DNA from: a virus
Reading direction: 5' to 3' (one strand)
Length of the DNA: 29,184 nucleotides
Virus record (IMG/VR): IMGVR_UViG_3300008107_000787
Location: 1-29,184 of that record
Numbering within the stretch: position 1 is the stretch's first letter; each line of letters opens with the position of its first letter. The translations under genes and the position numbers were made by a program. Of the stretch, positions 15,606 through 21,526 are shown in pieces. Below the pieces are notes generated by a model that was given only the letters and a program-made list of their open reading frames with translations, ran no database searches and was not told the DNA's origin.

Positions 15606-16330
15606 TTAAACGTCTTCTTCTCCCACATGTTTTCTTGATACATTCCTGAAAAGGAAGAGTTTATCAGATTTAGCCTATCACGAACTTCCTGACTTCTTTC
15701 CTCTACGATTTCAGAACTCCACTCTTCTCTTTTAAAGGGTATAGCCTGAGCAATAGGAGTTCCTCGTTTAATAATTCCTTTATAGTTTTTCTTTATGTGA
15801 AAAGGTAAAGCTCCAGCCGAAGGCATGCTGTCTGTGTCTATAATTCCAGTCATTGTTACAAAAGGAAGGTCTGGTCTATGGGCTGGGGTAATAATAAGTG
15901 TGCTATATCCCTCTGGGGTTACGGCGCACCAAAAAGGAACCCATCTTAAAATATCCTCACAAAGGTTGTCATCTATAGGGTAATCTCCAACCTGCTCTGG
16001 GTTGTGCGTTAATATAAACTCGTAACGAGGGTTTCTCCACTTTAATTGAATGTCTTTTGGATTTGTAGTGTCTATAAATATATCTACGGGACATAGAAAG
16101 TAATACCCAGTGGTAAACGTATCAATCATAGACATGCACTTCTTACCAGTTACGTTTAAAAAATGACCACCATTTGGAGAATCGTCAATAGCTTTTACAA
16201 CTTCTGGCTTTTGAGTTAAGTAAGGCGGAAGCTTTCTAAACCATTCTGGCATCATTGTCCGAACGGGGACTGGAGGAGGAGCAAAACCTCCTACTTCCTC
16301 GTCAGTAGGATAAAACTTAATTACTGGCAT
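15602..16330 (-). CDS. DUF6065-like protein
   Basis: A 242-residue soluble protein. The order of motifs fits the DUF6065-like family as I remember it: GKKCMSMIDTFTTGYYFLCP near residue 62, W-V-P-F-W then PEGYSTLIITPAHR (about residues 138-153), GIIDTDSM, and RGTPIAQAIPFKREEW near residues 189-204. This suggests a cupin-like beta barrel, but I see no clear metal-binding His set. In phages such proteins often sit with Fe(II)/2OG oxygenases. Its start shares one base with the preceding stop (TAATG). The function is unknown; it may help prepare or present a substrate. Confidence 0.7.
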   Translation of the reverse strand: MPVIKFYPTDEEVGGFAPPPVPVRTMMPEWFRKLPPYLTQKPEVVKAIDDSPNGGHFLNVTGKKCMSMIDTFTTGYYFLCPVDIFIDTTNPKDIQLKWRNPRYEFILTHNPEQVGDYPIDDNLCEDILRWVPFWCAVTPEGYSTLIITPAHRPDLPFVTMTGIIDTDSMPSAGALPFHIKKNYKGIIKRGTPIAQAIPFKREEWSSEIVEERSQEVRDRLNLINSSFSGMYQENMWEKKTFK

Positions 16331-16923
16331 TACATCACAGCGTTGTGTCTAGCCATTATTGTTTTGTAGTACTCCGCTCCTTTGGTGTGATACCAGTGGT
16401 CTGGTTCTGCATAGTGTAGAAATATCATATCTATTATATTTGTATCTTTTTCTGGATATGGTCCGCGCCAATGAAGTTGGTCTTCTCCATAAAAACACAA
16501 AGCTTGATTTGGTTGCAATATGTACTCTTTATCCTCAACGTACAGCGGCCACTCAACCATTTGTGTTAAACAAAGGTCAATCGTATATGTGCAAGCATTG
16601 CTGTCTTTATGGCGCAATAAGTTAGCTCTAGCACCTTTGTACTTTACGTAGCAAGCATATGTGGGTAGAAGAGTTTGGCTGTCAAATATATCTCTTGCTT
16701 TTTGCTGACATTCCTTTAATAGGTCGTCTGGCAAGGTACTTGACCCAGGCTTTAACATAAAACGGCCAAAACCTCTATCGTAACTAAGCTCATCCAAAGG
16801 GTAGTTAGTAACCGTTTCTACAACCTCTGCAAATCTAGTTGGCTCTAGCACGTCACTTACTATAATTGGGTCTTTTACAATTGGGCGAGTACCCATATCC
16901 GCATCATCAGAAAAATATTTCAT
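16330..16923 (-). CDS. Fe(II)/2-oxoglutarate oxygenase-like protein 2
   Basis: A 197-residue protein. The start at 16923 gives an ATGA overlap with the preceding gene; an upstream in-frame ATG at 16950 has no Shine-Dalgarno. A double-stranded beta-helix is suggested by NLLRHKDSNACTYTIDLCL with His105-x-Asp107 as the first two metal ligands, and GEDQLHWRG with His151 as the third and Arg153 as a possible 2OG contact. The closing strand is IIDMIFLHYAEPDHW. It is more divergent than the oxygenase before it. It may hydroxylate a protein side chain or a sugar. It ends in TAATG with the next gene. Confidence 0.7.
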   Translation of the reverse strand: MKYFSDDADMGTRPIVKDPIIVSDVLEPTRFAEVVETVTNYPLDELSYDRGFGRFMLKPGSSTLPDDLLKECQQKARDIFDSQTLLPTYACYVKYKGARANLLRHKDSNACTYTIDLCLTQMVEWPLYVEDKEYILQPNQALCFYGEDQLHWRGPYPEKDTNIIDMIFLHYAEPDHWYHTKGAEYYKTIMARHNAVM

Positions 16924-17537
16924 AAATGAGTTGTGTCTTCCAGTATCCACATAACCACAGCATACTTTGTTCCATCAGTTACTGGGTGAGCTATATGTGC
17001 ATAAATGTAGTTAGAAGGAAAGAAAATCATAGAATTAGCTGGTGGCTTTAACTTATACCCAAAGTATGGAAAGTCAATTTCTCCACCCTCATACTCATTA
17101 TTAACATACCAAACTAAAGATAATACGCGGTTATTTCCTCCCCCAGCATCTGCGTGCATATCGTATTTTTGACCAGTTTGATATCGTAGAATAATAGGGC
17201 TTACTGGAATTTCTCCAGAATTTACCGTTGGGTAATATTCTTTATATTTGTTATACGCATCTTGAATGTTATTAATTAGTTTTACTGCTAACTGTCCTCC
17301 AGCATTTAAATCTGGATTTTCTAAAGTAGCCCAATCTGCTTGAAGATGAATAGATGAGTTGGTTCTAGCCTCATGTACTTGAGTTCCAGAGGTAGGAGAA
17401 CCTACGGTAGCTCGTTTCCACCTAATTACTTTAGATGGTGAATTGCCTACTGTTTCTATGTCTTGTACTAGCTCTTTATAGTCAGGGACTATGTTCTCAA
17501 ATAAAACTATCCCTGGTGCAACGATTTTTGATTCCAT
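16920..17537 (-). CDS. Prolyl-4-hydroxylase-like 2OG-Fe(II) oxygenase
   Basis: A 205-residue protein opening the modification cassette, with AAAGGA before its ATG. The catalytic barrel is clear: YQTGQKYDMHADAGGG gives His128-x-Asp130, LSLVWYVNNEYEGGEIDFP is the typical strand with the E-G-G-E-I/L motif, and IAHPVTDGTKYAVVMWI gives His184 and Lys191, the residue that binds the 2OG carboxylate in prolyl hydroxylases. This is the P4H-like class, which hydroxylates proline or other side chains using Fe(II), O2 and 2-oxoglutarate. Many phages carry such enzymes without known substrate. Here a collagen-like fibre and Pro-rich surface proteins are candidate substrates. Confidence 0.86.
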   Translation of the reverse strand: MESKIVAPGIVLFENIVPDYKELVQDIETVGNSPSKVIRWKRATVGSPTSGTQVHEARTNSSIHLQADWATLENPDLNAGGQLAVKLINNIQDAYNKYKEYYPTVNSGEIPVSPIILRYQTGQKYDMHADAGGGNNRVLSLVWYVNNEYEGGEIDFPYFGYKLKPPANSMIFFPSNYIYAHIAHPVTDGTKYAVVMWILEDTTHL

Positions 17538-17547
17538 ATTAGGTCCT

Positions 17548-19332
17548 TTACTTATTGTGAACTAGTATACCCTCTGCGAAGAACATATCATAGGGCTCGG
17601 TGCTAAGAGTACGAACTTTAAATCTAATGTTTGGAGCATAAGTAATGCTTGTTATAGGGACCCAAGTCTCTAAATCTCCATCAAACAAGAGGTCTCCTTC
17701 TACAAGCTGAGCGGCGCGAGTATAGTAATAGCGCCCATCAGCGGCTTCTTTTGCAACAAATGGGTGAGAGCCCGTTACATGAATTCTATTATTAATAGTG
17801 TAGCGGCCAGTTTCTTCCCACTCCCTGATATTAACAATTGTTGTTATATCTAGTTCACGATAGGTAAAGCTGTCTGAAGACCAAGTATCCACAATTAAGT
17901 CTGCGTTTGGGTCGTCTGGGTCAATCTCCTCAAAGCGTGCAGAAATAACCTGGTCACCAATTTTTAACTCAGATAACCTTTTATCCCCATTTGGAGTAGG
18001 AATCATGCTGTCAATAGATAAGCAGTAGTAAGGGTATTGCGGTCTTGGCGCCTGCGGAGTACCACCAACGCCTGTGTAGAAATACTCTGGCCACGGTGCA
18101 AATGGTTGAGATGGTGGAGTAGGGGTTACAACTACTGGTGCGGCAGTTGGAGTTGGTGCAGTTGTTGGCACAGGACCAGTAGGTATACATCCTCGACCAA
18201 CGCCAGCAAATCCAGTGCCTGGAGGGCAACCAAAAGCGTCAGGTCCAGGAGCAGCAGTTGGAGTTGGAGCAGTAGTTGGAGTCGGAGCAGCTGTTGGAGT
18301 TGGGGCAGGTTGGCAGTTTCCTGGGTACCCCGAAGTTGGAACAAACGAGTTGGTATATATGCAATATGTGGTGTTTGCATCATAGGGACCGCTTGTGGTG
18401 CAAGGACTTCCAGTATTTCTTGGGGAACAGTAAGTGCTTCCGCAGGGGTCGAATTGATTTTGAAACCAAGTACCGTTATTGCAAAATCCTGCGTCGTCAT
18501 CTTGGCAACATGTTACTGGTGGAGCAGTTGGAGTTGGAGAAGCACAGCCGTTAACTGTAACAACTCTTGGCGTTGTTGTTCTTCCACAACAAGGGTCTGT
18601 TTGGTTAATTACTAAATTTGCTCCAGAACAATAGCTAGTTCCAGTGTCTTGGAAACAACTTGTGCAGGTACTACCACTAGGTGATGGAGCAGGCGCAGGC
18701 GCAGGCGCAGGTTGAGTAATACCGACAACATTAGACGGGTTTGATTCAGCACTGGTTCCGTTTGCGTTTGTAGCAGTAACAACAAAACTATAACTATTGC
18801 CGTTAGTTAATCCAGTAAAGGTAAGAGAGGTACCAGAAGTTGTTAGAGTTGTACTAGTTCCAACAATCTTTACAGTATATTGAGTAACTGTTGAGCCGCC
18901 GTTAGCTGGGGCGGACCATGAAACTGATGCGGTGCTTCCAGTATTTAAATTAGAAGCTGAAACGTTTGTAGGGATATTGGGTTTTGTAGTAGCTCTAATT
19001 GGTCCTCTGCCAGCTGAGTTAGGTCCAGTACTACTTTGATTTCTAGCCTTAACTGTATAAGTGTACTCAATACCAGAACGAAGACCAGTAACATTTCCAG
19101 TTGTTGTTAGCCCAACCTGTGTAGTAATAGTTGCACCACCGTCAGATGGAGTAGCAACAAGGTCATAGCCTACAAGCGGTGATTTTCCATCAAATGTAGG
19201 CGCAGTCCATGTTAGGTTACACGCACCGTCATCAAAGTTTCTATTAGACCCAGTATCAGTTGCTGAGGTTAGAGTTGCTACACCAGGCGGTACTTTTTTC
19301 TGGGAGTCAACTGGTCCGACTCTAATTAACAT
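17548..19332 (-). CDS. FN3 / Cys-rich / Hint-domain virion protein
   Basis: A 594-residue protein whose ATG shares a base with the preceding stop (TAATG). Residues about 15-116 and 118-207 are two fibronectin type III domains. A Pro/Ala linker leads to a Cys-rich part (223-340, over fifteen Cys) and P-T-P-T-A-A-P repeats (343-405). From Cys437 to the end is a Hint domain: Y-C-L-S-I-D-S opens it, TGSHPF with Thr520/His523 is the TxxH block, and it ends in I-L-V-H-N-K, with the stop right after Lys594. Hint domains self-cleave at the N-terminal Cys by an N-S shift. With no C-terminal extein, splicing is impossible, so cleavage or hedgehog-like transfer of the FN3 part is likely. Exposed on the virion, by inference. 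Confidence 0.85.
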   Translation of the reverse strand: MLIRVGPVDSQKKVPPGVATLTSATDTGSNRNFDDGACNLTWTAPTFDGKSPLVGYDLVATPSDGGATITTQVGLTTTGNVTGLRSGIEYTYTVKARNQSSTGPNSAGRGPIRATTKPNIPTNVSASNLNTGSTASVSWSAPANGGSTVTQYTVKIVGTSTTLTTSGTSLTFTGLTNGNSYSFVVTATNANGTSAESNPSNVVGITQPAPAPAPAPSPSGSTCTSCFQDTGTSYCSGANLVINQTDPCCGRTTTPRVVTVNGCASPTPTAPPVTCCQDDDAGFCNNGTWFQNQFDPCGSTYCSPRNTGSPCTTSGPYDANTTYCIYTNSFVPTSGYPGNCQPAPTPTAAPTPTTAPTPTAAPGPDAFGCPPGTGFAGVGRGCIPTGPVPTTAPTPTAAPVVVTPTPPSQPFAPWPEYFYTGVGGTPQAPRPQYPYYCLSIDSMIPTPNGDKRLSELKIGDQVISARFEEIDPDDPNADLIVDTWSSDSFTYRELDITTIVNIREWEETGRYTINNRIHVTGSHPFVAKEAADGRYYYTRAAQLVEGDLLFDGDLETWVPITSITYAPNIRFKVRTLSTEPYDMFFAEGILVHNK

Positions 19333-20120
19333 TAGGCGCTCAAATCGCCAAGTAGAGTCCAGGTATTCTCAGCAAGCTTTATAAGAGTGGCTGCTGACCA
19401 CTGCGTTCTTAAGTTTGGACCAGGAGTTGCGCCTAATACAACTGTGCCAGATTCTCCAACAAACGTTACATTTTGGTTTTGTCCACGAATAAAAGTTATT
19501 TGAGAACCAGTTGGAAAAGCTTGGCTAGCATTTAGAGGAATAGTCACTGTTAAAACCGCACCAGTGTTAATACACCAAAATACTTTGTTTTTATCAGCTA
19601 ATACTAATGAAAAATTAGAAGATTTTTGTTCAATTGTTGCGTCTTGAGGAATTGCGGTTACGCTACCAATAATGTTGGTTGCGTTTATGGTGCCAGTATA
19701 TAATCCAGTAGGGGTAACAGCCGCTTGAACAACTCCAATGTCATTTTGCCATTCTTGAAGGTTTGCAGTCTGATTTTGAGCCCCTCGTACAATAATTCCG
19801 CGATTTGCTGAATTACCAGTGTCAACTCTGTTGCTATTAGCACCGTCTGCAGTTTTACGCAGATACTGAGTGTGTGAATCAGCTACAACACCGTTTTCAA
19901 TGTTAGCAATACGTGCAGAAAGGCTTCCGTATGTAAAGGAGCTGGCGACAAAAGCGGTTGTAGGATTAGCAGCAGTAGAAACATGGGGGTTTGTACCAAT
20001 AATAGACTGCATAGCAACTACCTCTTCTTGTAAAGAGTTGGGGTGCGAAGCGTCTACGGTGTCGGTGATATTAAACTTTGTATCAAATACTCGTACCGAA
20101 CCTGGATATGATGCTGCCAT
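19332..20120 (-). CDS. Tail-fibre-like or receptor-binding protein
   Basis: A 262-residue protein with AAAGGA upstream. It starts MAASYPGSVRVFDTKFNITD followed by A-S-H-P-N-S-L-Q-E-E-V-V-A-M-Q, a signature of phage tail-fibre N-termini. A helical stretch and repetitive beta part follow (RTVDTGNSANRG region), and the C-terminus (ITFIRGQNQNVTFVGESG... NTWTLLGDLS) resembles the beta-domain that ends many such fibres. It precedes the Hint protein with a one-base overlap, so the two are translated together. It may be the FN3-Hint protein's structural partner. Confidence 0.78.
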   Translation of the reverse strand: MAASYPGSVRVFDTKFNITDTVDASHPNSLQEEVVAMQSIIGTNPHVSTAANPTTAFVASSFTYGSLSARIANIENGVVADSHTQYLRKTADGANSNRVDTGNSANRGIIVRGAQNQTANLQEWQNDIGVVQAAVTPTGLYTGTINATNIIGSVTAIPQDATIEQKSSNFSLVLADKNKVFWCINTGAVLTVTIPLNASQAFPTGSQITFIRGQNQNVTFVGESGTVVLGATPGPNLRTQWSAATLIKLAENTWTLLGDLSA

Positions 20121-20137
20121 TGTAGTCCTTTCAAATA

Positions 20138-20296
20138 CTAATTCTGGCTTTCGCCATTTGGTCCTTTGCCTGGCTGGTTCCAGACGACAATACTAGGTTT
20201 TTCTTTATCCGTTGTAAAGAACTTACGTAAACCAAATCTAGAGTCTTGAACCTGTATTGGTCTAGGCTCTGCTTGTAAAAACTCCTTATATCTCAT
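20138..20296 (-). CDS. Tiny protein ahead of the fibre gene
   Basis: A 52-residue frame whose ATG overlaps the preceding stop as ATGA; an in-frame ATG 18 bases upstream is possible but less well placed. It begins MRYKEFLQAEPRPIQVQDSR and ends GPNGESQN. Basic, no Cys, no membrane segment. Position and stop/start coupling support it as a real gene. Function unknown. Confidence 0.6.
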   Translation of the reverse strand: MRYKEFLQAEPRPIQVQDSRFGLRKFFTTDKEKPSIVVWNQPGKGPNGESQN

Positions 20297-20469
20297 GGGG
20301 ACCAACGGTTCCATTGTAGCGCATGAGTGTCTTTAGGCTTAATAGGTGACATGACAAAGGTTTTACGGTCCCTAAATTGGCGAGACGCCGTATCTGCCTT
20401 AACTGAAGAGGTAGTTGAGGCGGTAATTTCTGATTTTATAGAAGCCTTGCTTCTTTTACGCTTTGCCAT
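20293..20469 (-). CDS. Tiny basic protein
   Basis: A 58-residue frame starting MAKRKRSKASIKSEI. It overlaps the 3' end of the Lys-rich gene upstream by 14 bp and the start of the next gene by 4 bp (ATGA). Strongly positive N-terminus, Ser/Thr-rich middle and a Trp-containing end (HALQWNRWSP). Possible nucleic-acid binder; no family recognised. Confidence 0.6.
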   Translation of the reverse strand: MAKRKRSKASIKSEITASTTSSVKADTASRQFRDRKTFVMSPIKPKDTHALQWNRWSP

Positions 20470-20845
20470 TGAATTGTTTGCCCGTTAAGTTAACTGGTGG
20501 TAGGTGTGAGGTATCAGAACCTACACTTTTATACTCTGCTGACAACGCTTTTTCAGATTTTGGTTTAGAAGATACTGCTTTTTTAGCTGGTGCTTTTTTT
20601 GCAGGTGCTTTTTTAGCTGGAGCAGGCTTAGTTGATGAGGTTTTTACGTATCTATTAGCTTTTTGTTGCTCTTTAGCTTTATTTTTGTAAATTGCTTTAG
20701 TTGCTGATTGGGTTGATGCCATTTTTGGCATAGATTTGCGAGAACCAGTGCTAGCTCTAGAGCTAAGAGCCTCAATTCCGCTTGCAGCTACGCCTTTGCT
20801 GCCACCGCCTTGCCCACCAGAGCGCTTATATCCCTTACTCAGCAT
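20456..20845 (-). CDS. Lysine/alanine-rich basic protein with PAKKA repeats
   Basis: A 129-residue protein. The ATG at 20845 is chosen because GGAG lies seven bases before it; an earlier ATG touches the GGAG. A Gly/Ser-rich basic N-terminus (SKGYKRSGGQGGGSKG) leads to a triple P-A-K-K-A repeat (K-P-A-P-A-K-K-A-P-A-K-K), like the tails of histone H1-like and actinobacterial DNA-binding proteins. It may bind DNA or be a virion protein; the repeat is the only clear feature. A terminator-like hairpin separates it from the membrane gene upstream. Confidence 0.65.
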   Translation of the reverse strand: MLSKGYKRSGGQGGGSKGVAASGIEALSSRASTGSRKSMPKMASTQSATKAIYKNKAKEQQKANRYVKTSSTKPAPAKKAPAKKAPAKKAVSSKPKSEKALSAEYKSVGSDTSHLPPVNLTGKQFNGKA

Positions 20846-20877
20846 TGTCATACTCCGATTGTAGGTGCTTTCTAATA

Positions 20878-20917
20878 GTAAAACCGCATAAAGCACCCGT
20901 TAGAGTGCCTTATGCGG
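20878..20917 (-). terminator. Intrinsic terminator after the membrane-protein gene
   Basis: CCGCATAAGGCAC and GTGCTTTATGCGG form a 13-bp stem with one mismatch, followed by TTTTAC on the minus strand. It lies between the stop at 20934 and the start at 20845. Confidence 0.65.
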
Positions 20918-20933
20918 CTTAGTTTTTAAGGAA

Positions 20934-21344
20934 CTAGTCCTTATCCCACTCGTCGTCTGGGTCATGTGCGTCTGGTTGGTGATTTCCAACCTTAGCTGGA
21001 GCAGCTGACAGCTCTTCTGCGGCTGCATAACTAACTGCGCCTGTTCCAGCAGCAATTGTGATGTTGTGCCCGTTTTGCTTAGCTTCTACTTGAAGGTCAG
21101 CTGCGCTCTTAGCCTTTGTATCAACTGCAGCAAATGCCGCGTTAATTTCGTCAAGGTCAAGCTTGCCGTCATTCATAAAGCCACGTGCTAGCTTCTCTAC
21201 TACTGCGGCAACAGCGGTAAGACCAGCAACAGCAACAGCCGTTAAAGTGTCCACGCCTGCAATTGCTCCAGCACCAATAACTGAAAGTCCGCTAGCTGCA
21301 AAAGTAGCAACAATTCTTAATAAAATATTACCTATTGATTTCAT
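20934..21344 (-). CDS. Small membrane protein with EF-hand-like loop
   Basis: A 136-residue protein. Residues about 8-48 contain two hydrophobic, Ala/Gly-rich segments (ATFAASGLSVIGAGAIAG, then LTAVAVAGLTAVAAVV), a holin-like topology. Just after them DGKLDLDEINAAF resembles an EF-hand calcium loop. The tail is acidic (HDPDDEWDKD). Actinophage genomes commonly carry such proteins away from the lysis cassette. It could be another holin or a membrane adaptor. ATG overlaps the preceding stop (TAATG). Confidence 0.68.
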   Translation of the reverse strand: MKSIGNILLRIVATFAASGLSVIGAGAIAGVDTLTAVAVAGLTAVAAVVEKLARGFMNDGKLDLDEINAAFAAVDTKAKSAADLQVEAKQNGHNITIAAGTGAVSYAAAEELSAAPAKVGNHQPDAHDPDDEWDKD

Positions 21345-21526
21345 TAATCTTCTTCCTTTGGGTTACGAATAGGGTAAGTAATTGCCCAAGCACCAAGGCT
21401 GAACAAAATTGCATACCCAACTACTGTCTTAGCGCTACCGTCTAAAACGACCCAGGCAATGAACATTCCAAGAAGTGTCCAGGTTTGCTCAATAAAGTCT
21501 CGTGCTAACTTCTTAATTAGATTCAT
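21344..21526 (-). CDS. Short membrane protein
   Basis: A 60-residue protein with two hydrophobic segments (about 14-29, LLGMFIAWVVL, and 36-50, GYAILFSLGAWAI). Ends K-E-E-D. It overlaps the large surface protein's stop (ATGA) and hands over to the next membrane gene by TAATG, so all three are coupled. It could be a holin or small membrane partner of the secreted protein. Confidence 0.65.
   Translation of the reverse strand: MNLIKKLARDFIEQTWTLLGMFIAWVVLDGSAKTVVGYAILFSLGAWAITYPIRNPKEED

Noticed and set aside
16924-16950. Upstream ATG for the second oxygenase-like protein
   Set aside because: No Shine-Dalgarno, and it would lengthen an overlap of unusual size; the ATGA overlap at 16923 fits the neighbours.
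17548-17560. Splicing-competent intein
   Set aside because: No C-terminal extein: the stop follows H-N-K directly, so only cleavage or transfer is possible.
18037-18615. Plus-strand frame rich in Ser, Trp and Arg
   Set aside because: Antisense of the PT-rich and Cys-rich part of the Hint protein; composition is that of a repeat read backwards.
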